Below, one piece after another: positions 25,027 through 36,782 of a stretch of 64,000 nucleotides of DNA. The notes beneath the pieces were generated by a model. That model searched no databases and was not told where the DNA came from. It worked only from the letters and a program-made list of their open reading frames with translations. The number at the start of each line of letters is the position of its first letter. Within the stretch, counting starts at the first letter, position 1. Origin of the DNA: Ailurus styani (lineage: Eukaryota > Chordata > Mammalia > Carnivora > Ailuridae). The stretch lies in contig LNAC01000031.1 of assembly GCA_002007465.1 (NCBI GenBank), forward strand, positions 7,408,746 to 7,472,745, read 5' to 3'. The translations under genes and the position numbers were made by a program.

Positions 25027-27835
25027 GAATTTTTCATTTCTTTTAGGTTGTCCAGTATGTGGACATATTGTTGTTCATAGCAGCCTCTTATCATGTTTAT
25101 TTATGTAGCAGTTGTTGTGATGTCTCCTTTCATATCTATGATTTTTTGGTAATTCTGTATTTTCTTTTTCCTTGGTTATTCTAGCTAAAGATTTGTCTAT
25201 TTTATCTTTTCTATTGTTTCCCATTTATGTCCTTTCCTCTGCTAGTTTCGGGCTTAGTTTATTCTTTTCCTCATTCTCTAAGGCATAGCATTAGGTTTTT
25301 ATGGGATGTTTCTTGCTTGTTAATGTAGGCATTGATGAACTTCCCTCTTAGAATTGCTTTCATAGCATCCCTTAGGTTTTTGAATGTTGTATTCCATTTG
25401 ATTTGTCTAAAGATACCTCCCCCCTTTAATTTCTAGCTATTTGTGGATTTCCCAGGTTTTCCCTTGTTCTTTATTTCTAGTTTTATAACACTGTGATCAG
25501 AGATATGTGGTATGATTTCATTCTTCTTGAATTTGTTAAGACTTGTTTTTTGGTCTAATATATGGCTCATCCTGTGTTAGGATAACGTTAGAAAATTTTC
25601 CATGTGCACTTGAAAAGAATGTGTATTTTGCTGTAGTCAGATAAAATGTTCTCTATTGGGTCTACACTTATGTTCTAATACCATTTCCTTATTGATTCTT
25701 GGATGGTCTATTCATTTTTGGTAGAGAGGTAAATACTTTATTGCTATTATTTCTTCTTTTAGCTTTATTAGTTCTTTAGGTGCTGCAGTGATGTGGAGAT
25801 AAATATTTACAACTGTTAAATCTACTTGATGGAGTGACCCCTTTTTCTTCTTTGCTCTCTTTACCATTTAAAAATTGTTTTGTCTGATATAACTATAGCT
25901 ATCCCTGCTTTCTTTGGATTAACATTTGCTTGAAATCTTTTTCCATTCCTTCAGTCTCATTCTATGTGCGCCTTTAATGCTGAAGTGAGTCTCTTATTGG
26001 CAACGTAGCATTTAAACTTTTTGTTTTAAATCCATGCAGCCATTCTGTCTTTTGTTGGGAGAATTTGATCTGCTTAAATTTATTCCTGATAAGTAAGGAT
26101 TTACTCTTGTCATTTTGGCCTCTTGTACATCCATTGTTCCTTGCTTTTCCTGCGTTCTTTTGGTGTTTTGATGCCTTGAGCTTTCTGACTTTATCACATT
26201 CTTTTGTATAATTACTACATGTCTTTCCTTTGTGGTTACCATGAGGCTTACATAAAGTATCTTCAAATTACAACACCCTAATACCAACCTTAATAGGATT
26301 CCTAAGTTTTAAATCTTTACTTCTCCCCCCCTTACAATTTTTTACTATGTTTAACTTTTAAGCAATTTGAAAATGAGTTACACACCACCATAACCATATG
26401 AAAGAATCCAACTCTGATTATGTATGTACTATGACCAGTGGGTTTTACCCTGCCTTATGTTTTTGTATTAACAAGTATACTTTTATTCCTACTCAAGGAA
26501 TACCCTTTACTTACAAGGCAGGTCCACTGGTTATGAATGTCCTCCACTTTAGTTTGTTTGGGAAAGTCTTTATCCCTGTATTGCTGAAGAATAGCATTGC
26601 CAGGTACAGTACTCTTGGTTGACAGATTTTTTGCTTTACTATTTTGAATATGTCAATTCATGATTTTCTGGACTGAAAAGTTTCCGTTAGGAAGTCTCCC
26701 AAGAGGGGTTCACTTATATGTGATTTCTTTCTTTTCTCTTGCTGCTTTTGAATTGCTTTACTTTTGACCATTTAATTGTAATGTGTCTTAATGTAGTCTT
26801 ATTTGAAGTTTTTAGAGCCTCTTGAATCTTGAGGTCTATTTCTCTCCCCATGTTTGGAACCATTATTTAAATACATTTTCTATCCCTCTCTATCCTCTTC
26901 CTGGAATTCTCATACTGTGATTATTGTTTCTTATATGCCCCATAGGCTAGAAATCCTGGATTTCTGGCCAAATCAGGGCAAGGACCTTGAGTCAGGCTTA
27001 CCAGATAGTTGGGGGCTGTAAATTAGCTTCTCTGCCCCACTGAGGCAGTAAGATCGGACCCCATGCCTACATAGTTATCAGGTAAGAGTGTGCACTGAAT
27101 ATCCTGGTCAGGTGGAACCACTGGTTTTGCTCTACAGACAGGAAAAGCCTTTAGTTTTGCACTCTTCAAGTACCACTATAAGCTCTGGGAAGGCTTCTGG
27201 GTTGGTAGACCAAAGACTGATTGTTTCCCTAACTGGGACACCCGGAGAAGCAGCTCCAAGGGTACGAATGTTCTTTGTGGTTTTAACTTAAGCTCATCTA
27301 TGCCCTGAGTTCCCTGCTTGAAAAAGACTACTGTTTTGGCTCTGGGGGTGTTCAGCAGTGCCCACACTCACCTTGAGACTTGCTGGAATATAGATACTCC
27401 ATATATTCTTGCTAGCTCTTTCTCTCGCTCAAATGGGCCCGAGGCTATACTCCACTGCAGTAGGCCTAGGACTTCCTCTGTCTGGGTATCAGCAGATCAG
27501 GCTAATTCCTGGTGTGGGGACCTGAATTATGTAGAGCTGCACCCCACTGAGTTCCCTGGTCAGAGAGCAAATGAGCAAAACCAGTGTTTGGAATACAATC
27601 TTGGGCTCAGGAGGGAAGAACTTAGTCTGAGAAGATCAGAGTGGAGGTTTTGTTGGGAACACTTCCCCTTTTTTCGGATACAATTAGATTCCCAGGGGTT
27701 GAAACCAGCACTGTGTAGCTGCTTTTCTTACCTTTCCAATGCAGTCTGTCTTGGTCTCTCTGTGTTACATAAGGGTGCTTCAGCTACCAATTCCGTCAGT
27801 AGCATCTTGTCTGTGAATAACTGTGAGGGTGATTG

Positions 27836-30800
27836 AAGTCTGTAATGACAAATGTCTCCATTTTGGTAACATAATACCTCTTTCCTTGAAGGAAGGTATT
27901 AAATAGATACTCTGGTGGTTATTTTTAGTGGATTTATTTTTAGTGGATTTGTTTACAGTCAGCACTAAATCAATGTCTAATAGAGTAATGTGGACCTAGC
28001 TTTGATCTTCTTTACTTGAAGGTATTTTCAGATTGTGATGCAGTTCCTAATTGTCCAATCTGCCCTTGTATTATAAAGAACATGAAATATTGCTCTTTAC
28101 CACTAATGCGAGCATATTAATGTAAAATTGATAGAATTCTAAGGATTAAAGTAGACTATCCAAGAAGTATGCTGGAAAGAACGTAAACCTCAAATTGTTA
28201 TTTTTTTTATATTATGCAAGCCTCAGATGCCACTTTTCTATAGAAAAGTGATTAAAAGGATCAACTAAAATACACAGGTGGACAATAAATATCAGTGTAC
28301 ATATGTAATAAAGGCCAATGGCTGAAACTTTTGTGGGTGCAATGTCACTTTGGTTTTATCTATCCAAGAGAAAGGATGAGAGACCTTAGAGTGGGCCCAC
28401 AGTATGATTTTCCAGCATGGCCCAGAAATGATATACATCAATTCAATTCATAGTACTCTGGTAATCAAGACTATCACATGACTAAATACTACTGCTATGA
28501 GGAGTCTTAGTTTTCTTAGCTTTGGAATTAGAACATTGGATTTAACAGTTACAAAGGAAAATTTTACCTGTTTTGTTCCATTTCTCCTTTCTTTCCAGTT
28601 CCTAGAGCCAGACCGTGTCCTGTTTGCTTTGGATAGTCCTGGAAGCTAATTATCTTTATCTTTTAAACAAGGATCAGATGGTAAGCAAAAGTGTTACTGT
28701 ATTATAATTAAACATACATATTTCAATAGAATATAAAAGACAAAAGTTATTTTAGAATTAAAACATTATATTTATAGAGGTATTTAATTAGCTATAATCT
28801 TTTGGCCCCAAAGATAAATCCTGATCAAAATGTTCATCTTGAAGCAGAAGAGGGTATCATAAAGCTATTTATGAATAACACGTATTATGCATTGTGGGGA
28901 TACCTTAGATTCCTTTTCTGTAAAAGTACTAAATAAGCTACTTAATGAGTACAGGTACTGGTTACTTACAAATTTTAAATTGAAAACTTTATATAACAGG
29001 AACTAGAAAAAAACTCAAACATGCCCAGGGAACATTATTAAAGTCAATATCTGGATATACTTCTTTTTGTGGTAATTAATTTTGATATTTTGTTTAACAA
29101 AAAAAGTCAAGATAAATTTTTAATAAGATTCAAATGCTGTTAAATTGATTTCCGGAATCTCAGTGAAAGTAGTTAACTGCTGGAAAACACACACTACTAT
29201 ACTATACAATCTCATAAACCAGACACTGAGGGGTGAATGTGCCAAAGAACGATGAAGACAGATTCAAGCAAGAATAAAAACAGTAAATGAAAATTGCAGT
29301 AGTATTGAGATCTAAAAGGTCCTAACAGTTCTACATACAGCATCTGTAGCATGAAGGAACACAATTATTTACATACAACGATCACATAAGTAAATGTCTA
29401 CATTATGCTGCAAATGTCATGCAAGAAATACAACTGTCTGATTGATATGCAGAATGTTTGCCAGAATGGTGACAGCCAAAGTAAGTTCAAAGTCACAGGA
29501 AATGTTGTCATCAGCCTAGTGTAAAAATATACAATTACTTGCTATTCTCTTTCTGTTTAAAGGTGACTACTACTATCTTTTCCCTAGGCTACTTGTTCAC
29601 TGTAGCTTATTATCATTACAAAGTATTAAAATGGATTAGCTTTTCCATATTGTGTTCATATTGGGAAAGACATGTTTTAGCTCACTGACAAGATTTCTGA
29701 AAAAGCACTTATTTCTCTACTAAAAATTACCAGGCAGCTTGTTTTTGAGAATAAAAATCTCTAAATTGCATGCTTGCAAATTCTTCTTTCCTGATAATTT
29801 CATTTAATGTAAAAAAAAGAAAGAGAAGTGAGCAGTATCTAATTAATATCTTCTAATGCCCAACTAATGTCAAGCATGACTCCAATTTATAACTGAACTG
29901 TATTTTTACATTGAAAAATTCAATTACATTTACTGACAGACTTTGAAATGCCACATTATTTATATTGGCAAACTTTGCAGGCTCACGGTATATTTATTAA
30001 CATTCTTTCCACAGAATAAAGATATATACAATACAGATCACTGCATTCTTCATTTTTTAATCTTTCAAAGTGATATGTATATCTACCAGAGCAGCAAGGG
30101 GCTGCTTCAGCCTAAGAGAGCCAAAAGACCAAATGGAGGCAGACATTAATGTGCCCTTCCTTTTAATTCTCCAGGCAAAACAAGGTAACCTTGACATTTC
30201 ACTGTCCTCATGCTTTTTTACTCTTTCTCTGGGCTTCCTCCTCAGCCCCTCCCCACTCCATCCCTGTTCCTACAAGCACATAGTACAACCATAGGGCCCT
30301 CTGTGCACACATCAACAATTTTGAGCTGCGAAGAGGTTCAATTGCCACATTGGTGACTCAGTTGCAAGGCACAAATCATTTACTACGATAGCTTGAGGAC
30401 ATGACAATGACAGAGAGACATCTGGGATGGGAGGCAAAAAAAAGGGGGGGAGAGTTATTCACAGCTGGTACATTAGTCCTGCTAGCCACTCGACCACCAC
30501 AGTGTCCCCAGTTTCCTTCCCATTTTTTTCTGCCTGCTTCCTGCTGTCAGCTGCCAAAAGATATCTGTTCTCACCCTTTGCTGAATGAAAAGGTGCTAAT
30601 GCATGACTTCAGGATATGTCAGAACATACCGTACTTACAAGTGTTTGGAGATGCAGCCAACCTGACCATGGGGAAAAGAAATGAGTAAGCAAAGAGCAAT
30701 TGTCTTGAAAAGGGCTATTCCTTTTCTTTGTACACTGTAGAGGAGTGGAGGTCTTCCCTAGCTTTAAGTCACCTCTCTATTTCCCTGCACAAGATATCCC

Positions 30801-31030
30801 GTATCTTTAGCAATCCTGACTATCATAGTATTTTTGTAATCAGACCTTGACAAATATACCAACTAACATAAAGGATAATTCAGAATTACAGGATTACTGT
30901 AAGAATACTAGTTTACTATTTTCTTTTCATATGCACAGGAAGGGACAAAATTAGAAGGGGAATGAAACAGACATTGCACTTAGGTCATTATTACTGAAAT
31001 GCTTATCTCTTCTCAGCTAACACCTAGTAT
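27836..31030. other. Repeat-poor interval
   Basis: About 3.2 kb in which I recognise no transposon. It contains modestly GC-richer parts at 30060-30700 with several short overlapping ORFs (30070-30294, 30401-30688); none shows a domain, Kozak context or splice structure that I can defend. It could hold conserved non-coding DNA, but the sequence alone does not show it. Confidence 0.4.
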
Positions 31031-34000
31031 ACAGATGTTCACTCACCTCCAAGAAAACGAATTCCCTTTGGAACTGGCAAAAATCTGAAGAATTCTTTTA
31101 ACATCCAGAATTAACTTTTAAAACTCTAGGCTGATAGTGCAGACAAAAGCATGGTACAAGTGCCTCAGAGAGTCCTGAGTGAGTCCCTAGCACATACTGA
31201 GACACCCCTAGGCAGTAGTTATTACAGCCCCAGACATCATACCACAAAGGTAACACAGTCTCAAGGCACTGTACAAAACTCTACCATTTTGGCTGCAGCT
31301 ACCCCACCAGCATACCCTAGGAAGACCACTTCAGCGCCACCTTAAGTCGCCAGGCATATATGGGGTTTGACCACTGTCAAGGTCATTCCTTCAAGTTTAG
31401 AAGTAGCTGTTCTGCCTCATTTACGGAAACACAGAAAATGAAGCAAAATGCGTCAGAGGAGTATGTTCCAAAAGAAAGAATAAGACAAAACCTCAGAAAA
31501 AGCACTAAAGGGAATGGTGATAACAAATCTACATGATAAAAAGGTCAAAATTATGGTCACCAAACTGGAAAAAAAGAGTGGATGAATTCAGTAAGAACTT
31601 CAACAAATACACAGAGAATAAAAAAAGCATCAGAGTTGAAGAATACAACTGAAGTGAAAAACTAAAGGGAATCAGCAGTAGATACACATTAAAAACATGG
31701 ATGGGGGGGAACATTTGCCAAAGTACAATATCCATTCATGATAAAAAAAAAAAAAACCCTGATCAAAGTGAGGTTAAAGAGAACATACCTCAACCTAACA
31801 AAAAGGCCATATATGAGATATCCTCAGCTAACATACTCATGGTGAAAAACTAAGAGCTTTTCCCCTATGGCCAAGAACAAGACAAGGATGTCCTCTCTCA
31901 CCACTTCTATTCAACATAGTGCTGGAAGTCCTAGCCACAGCAACCAGACAAGAAAAAAGAAATCAAAGGGATCTATAATTTTCAGAAGTAATGATTGAAT
32001 TGAGTACAGCTGTAGGATACAAAATTCATACATAGAAATCTGCTGTACCTGTAACCAGAAACTGATGATGAAGTAGTAGGGAAATGAAGTAAACAATTCC
32101 ATACACAACTGAATGAAAAATAATAAAATACCTAGGAATAAACTTAACCAAATGGGTGAAGGACCTAGACTCTGAAAACCATAACACACTGGTGAAAGAA
32201 ATTAACAATGAGACAAATGAAAAGACCTACAATGTTCATGGATTGGAAAAATATTAAAAAGTTCATACTACCCAAAGCAATCTACAGATCCAATGCAATC
32301 CTTATCAATACACCAACAGCATTTTTCACAGACCTACAACAAATAATTCTAAAATTTAATGGAACTATAGAAAATCCTGAATACCACAGCAATCTTAGGG
32401 AGGAAGAACAAACTGGAGGTATCACAATCCCAGGTGTCCAGATATATGCCAAAACTGTAGTTTTCAAAACAGTATGGTACCAGCACAAAAATAGTGACAT
32501 AGAAAAGGAAGGAGAGCCCATAAATAAGCCCACACTTACTTACACAGTTCATTAATCTATTACAAAGGTGTTACACATGTACAATGGATAAAAGGTAGTA
32601 ACTTCAAAAAATGGTGCTGGGAAAACCAGACAGCTGTATGCAAAAGAATGAAACTGAACGACTCTCCTACACCATACACAATAATAAACCAAAATGGATA
32701 TAAGACCTAAATGTGAGACATGAAACCATAAAACTTCTAGAAGAAGACATAGGCCATATGATAATTGTCTTGATCTCTCTGATATAAGGAACTTGAGGGG
32801 CAGGGTGGGGGGTCGTGGGGGTTAGGGAGGGAAAAATAATGAAACAAGATGGAATGGAGAAGGAGACAAACCATAAGAGACTCCTAATCTCACAAAACAA
32901 ACTGAGGGTTACTGGGGGGTGGATGGGTTATGGACATTGGGGAGGGTTTGTGCTTTGGTGAATGCTGTGAAAGATGTAAGCCGGATGATTCACAGACCTG
33001 TACCCCTTGGGCAAAGAATAAAAATAAAAATTAAAAAAAAAAACCATAGGCCATAATTTCTTTGACATTGGCCTTAAGTCTCCTCAGGGAAGAAAACAAA
33101 AAAGTTATCAGAACTACACCAAACTAAAAAGCTTTGGACAGCCAAGGAAACCAACAAAATTAAAGACTACCTACTGAATGCAAATAATATATCCGATAAG
33201 GGGATCATATACAAAATACATAAAGAACTTATACAAGTCAATGCCAAAAAAACAAATAATCCAATTAAAAATGCACAGGGGACCTGAACAGATATTCTTC
33301 CAAAGAGAATATACAGATGGCCATTAGATATATGAAAAGATACTCAACATCACTAATCATCAGGGAAATGTAAATCAGAGCCACAATGAGATATGACCTC
33401 ATGCCTGTCAGCATGGCTAGTATCACAAAGATTAGAAATGAACTGGCGAGGACATGGAGAAAAAGGAACCCTCATGCACTATTGGTAGGAATGTAAATTA
33501 CTAAAGCCACAGTGGAAAACTGTATGGAAATTCCTCAAGAATTAAAAATAGAAATACCACATGATGTAGTAATCACACTACTGGATACTGACTCAAAACA
33601 AAAACACATATATTTGAAAATATATATGTACGCCTATGTTTGTTGCAACATTATTTGCAATAGCCAAGATATGGAAGCAACCTTATGTCTGTCTATTGAT
33701 GAATGGATAAAATATGGTTTATATACAATAAAGTATTTAGTCAAAGAATGATATTGTCATTTATGACAACATGGATGGACCTAGAGTACAGTGTTTTGCT
33801 AAGTAAAATAAGGCAGATAAAGATAAATACCATATGCTTTCATTTATATGTTGAATCTACAAAACAAGGTGAGGAAAGAAAGTGAAACAGACCCATAAAT
33901 ACAGAGAACAAGACGGTGGTCACCAAAATGATAAGGGTGTGCAGGGTGAGCTAAATTGGCGAAGGGGGGTTTGGGAGGTACACATTTCCAGTTATAGAGG

Positions 34001-34180
34001 GATTAAGTCACGGGGATGAAAAGTACAGGATAAGGATTATAGTCAATGGTATTGTAATACAATTGTATGATGACAGACGGTAACTACATTGTAGTGAGTA
34101 TAGCAAAATGTAGAAAGAAGTTGAATCATTATGTTGTACACCTGTCATGAAACATAAATGGAAATTTTTCAATGGTCAAA
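31031..34180 (+). mobile_element. Internally deleted L1M, interrupted by a younger L1
   Basis: The plus strand starts in the 5' UTR/ORF1 region ('aaacacagaaaatgaagcaa' at about 31428, 'atcagagttgaagaatacaa' at about 31630). Near 31690-31740 it jumps directly into ORF2 reverse-transcriptase sequence ('aggccatatatgagatatcc' at about 31804). It then runs through the ORF2 C-terminus to the 3' end near 34180. The ORF at 32208-32555 is L1 ORF2p-like but not intact. A carnivore L1 3' end is inserted at 32759-33044. The missing ORF1-to-RT part is several kb, so this copy is deleted as well as mutated. Confidence 0.85.
32759..33044 (+). mobile_element. Carnivore L1 3' end nested in L1M, with TSD
   Basis: This is a severely 5'-truncated L1: 'aaccataagagactcctaat' (32868-32887) and 'ttatggacattggggagggt' are hallmarks of the carnivore L1 3' region, and the copy ends in an A-rich tail. 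The 11-bp TSD 'cataggccata' lies at 32748-32758 and 33045-33055. A guanine-rich tract (32796-32832) fits the L1 3' UTR G-quadruplex region. Confidence 0.93.
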
Positions 34181-36150
34181 TTATTGCTTGACCATATGGA
34201 TGAATGTTTTCCCACAATCTTGTCCAAACATAAGTAGAAGCTTTTCAATCGTCATTAATTTTAATATGGTTTATGCATAACAACTGTGATTCAAGTTTAT
34301 TTCATGTCACTAAGAGTTTTGCAAGTCATTTGATTTATAGTATTTTTTTAAATGTAAGAATCTTATGAAGGACATAATCTTTGAAAATTTCCTTCAATTT
34401 TATTCCCTCCCAATAGTCATTCAATAAACTTAACTAGCAAAAATCAGATTGATTTATCATGACAGAATCATAAGGCAGAACTCAGAAAATCTTATTAAAA
34501 ATATAAGCTGTTAAACACAAAACACATACTTCAGAGTAACAGCCTTCAAATACAAAGATATAATTCTTCTGCTACTGGTATTTATTTGTTTAAATTCCAA
34601 TGTATCAACTGTGTGCTCCCAGAAAGTATTCTTAGTTGATGTCATTATTAAAAATTCTTAGCATAAACTCCAAATGTATACTATGTCTGATATCTCATTT
34701 CTCATACCTAAGCTTTGCAAGAGATCATGAGCAGTTTTCTGGTCTAGTATGGCACAATTAAATGATGAAAAGGTCAACTTACCCCCAAAGATGATGATCA
34801 TCAAACAATTTAGTTAACAATATGGTACTGAGAGTAAGTATAAACTATAGGTTACATAACTCTAATACTGCAATTCACTAAGAATGATTTAAAAAAATGT
34901 TATTTTAAAAGTAGGCTATGTAATACTAGGATTCAGTAACACAATTTTCTCACCAGATTTTAAAGAAGTACTCCTCGGGAGTAAAATTCCTCAACTCTAC
35001 CTATCTATAAGATTTGGATAAAATAGAAACTATAGAGTTAACTGTATGTGGACTATATCAGTAATTTTAATAATTACTATTTTGACAGCATTCACATGAC
35101 CAAAACTAATCAAACAAAAAGAAAACAAAGATTTGGAACACAAACAGCCTAACTAGAAAGAAAGTTTTGTTACTTAAGTATGTGATATGGGAGAAATATT
35201 AGGCTAATATTTCTAATAATAGAAAAATTAGGCTGATTTCTCCCCCTTCAGATTTATACACAGATTCATTCACATATAACCAGTTCTCTCAAACTTTCAC
35301 TGTTTAGAACAGAACACCCAAGAATAGGAACATGAGATATAGAATTTGGAGTGTTTTGAAGTAGCAACCACATAAAGTCAAAGCTTTGAAGTAAAATGTA
35401 TGCTAAGGACTATTATCAATCAACCCACTGGACAATATTGTGGGAAAATTTCATTTAACCATGAAAACTTTATCTTTTTTCCAAGTTCTTGATACAAACA
35501 AGCATATAATAGTGCCTAGTCCTAAAAGTGAAAAAAGTATTATGTGGAAATATAAGGCTTAGAAGAGTACCATAAAAAAATGAGTTGAAATTAAAATACT
35601 GCATGCAAATAAGAAAGCCAACTATCTTTTCAGGCATGCATATTTTTGTGGATTTGTTCACTACACATGCAATGCCAGTAGCCCTTCTTAAGGAAAACTG
35701 CCCCATTCACAGCCCTTGTGGGAGAGTCAGGCCAAACTAGCCACATGATTTCACTCTTCTCTGGGTCACAGCTCCTTTGGCCAACAGGTTGCATAAGTTG
35801 CAACTAATTAGGCAAGCTGATTAGGCTGTTCATAAAATAAAGTGGAAGAATGGCATCCCACAAATACGCAATCCTGGTCTATCAATAAGCTACAATGAAG
35901 AGGAAACTGAAGCTATGAGTTAAAAAATTGGTGCAATGACCCATAAAACCATGTGCTGTGGTCCATCAAGGGGTCCTGGAACCAGTCTGTTATATGATTC
36001 TTGGCCAAGCCATATTTCTTGCTCACCCTATGGAATCTCTGGTCCTTAAATATTTGTATTCTCCTCTCTTGAACAAACCAGTAAGTCCTATTTCTACACA
36101 ACCAAAATAATCTCACTAAAATACCTGTTCAGATACATAGCAATGCCACC
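34181..36150. other. Repeat-poor interval
   Basis: AT-rich sequence without a recognisable family. It contains the first copy of a 75-bp direct repeat at 35233-35307. The short ORFs at 35470-35706 and 35913-36116 show no domain. Confidence 0.4.
35233..35307 (+). repeat. 75-bp direct repeat, copy 1
   Basis: It is identical, base for base by eye, to 36708-36782. It begins 'ctgatttctcccccttcag' and ends 'tttcactgtttag'. The first ~18 bases resemble carnivore L1 3'-region sequence; the remaining ~57 do not resemble any repeat I know. Confidence 0.95.
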
Positions 36151-36166
36151 AAGAATATTCACTTTG

Positions 36167-36376
36167 TTTTTTTTAAAAGATTTTACTTATTTATTTGACA
36201 CAGAGAGAGAGAGAGAGAGAGAGATCACAAGCAAGCTGAGAGGCAGGCAGAGAAAGAGGAGGAAGCAGGCTCCCTGCCAAGTACGGAGCCCGATGCGGGC
36301 CTCAATCCCCAGGACCCTGAGATCATGACCTGAGCCGAAGGCAGAGGCTTTAACCCACTGAGCCACCCAGGCGCCC
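36167..36376 (-). mobile_element. CAN-SINE with perfect 16-bp TSD
   Basis: The reverse mustelid-type element has a GA run at 36202-36223 and 'gagccacccaggcgccc' at the end. 'aagaatattcactttg' occurs at 36151-36166 and 36377-36392. Confidence 0.96.
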
Positions 36377-36479
36377 AAGAATATTCACTTTGAATGCTCC
36401 TTTAATTCTACCTTTCCTATTATACCAGATACTCTCTTTCTTATTAAGGTTTATTTTGTCTTATTTTTTAATTTTTGTA

Positions 36480-36725
36480 TATTTGCGTAACATTTTTTTT
36501 TATGTTCAGTTAGCCACTGAAAAGTACATCATTTGTTTTGATGTAGTGTTCAATGATTCATTAGTTGCATATAACACCCAGTGCTCCATGCAGTCCGTGC
36601 CCTCCTTAATGCCCATCACCCTTTTATCTCATCCCCCCGGCCCCCTCCCTTCTGAAGCCCTCAGTTTGTTTCCCAGGGTCCACAGTCTCTCAGGTTTGTC
36701 TCCCTCTCTGATTTCTCCCCCTTCA
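36480..36725 (-). mobile_element. Short carnivore L1 3' end
   Basis: The reverse complement shows the carnivore L1 3' end: 'gatgtagtgttcaatgattc' (36540-36559), 'cacccagtgctccatgcag' and 'ccctcagtttgtttcccagg' (36658-36677). Homology to L1 stops within 'ctgatttctcccccttca', exactly where the 75-bp repeat begins. Confidence 0.88.
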
Positions 36726-36782
36726 GATTTATACACAGATTCATTCACATATAACCAGTTCTCTCAAACTTTCACTGTTTAG
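36708..36782 (+). repeat. 75-bp direct repeat, copy 2 (at L1 edge)
   Basis: It is identical to 35233-35307 and lies 1,475 bp downstream. This copy is continuous with the truncated L1 on its left and with unrelated sequence ('tgacaaggtagggg') on its right. Confidence 0.95.

Larger units (their letters stand above)
22385..27835 (-). mobile_element. Near full-length L1M copy, split by two CAN-SINEs
   Basis: From right to left on the minus strand: a GC-richer 5' portion (about 26940-27835), an ORF1/inter-ORF part (about 26060-26940), ORF2 (about 22800-26060) and the 3' UTR down to about 22385. The minus ORFs at 22810-23082, 24232-24471 and 24539-24742 keep ORF2p-like pieces, e.g. 'HIRMAEKAFDKS' and '[10 protein letters not shown]', but the frame is broken many times. 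CAN-SINEs sit at 23677-23853 and 24856-25026. Total L1 content is about 5.1 kb, close to complete for an old element. The plus-strand 172-codon ORF at 27318-27836 lies antisense to the 5' part and is not supported as a gene. Confidence 0.83.

Noticed and set aside
27318..27836. Longest ORF of the window (172 codons, plus strand) as a gene
   Set aside because: It lies antisense to the GC-richer 5' part of an old L1M, has no domain and no promoter or splice context. Chance ORFs of this length are expected there.
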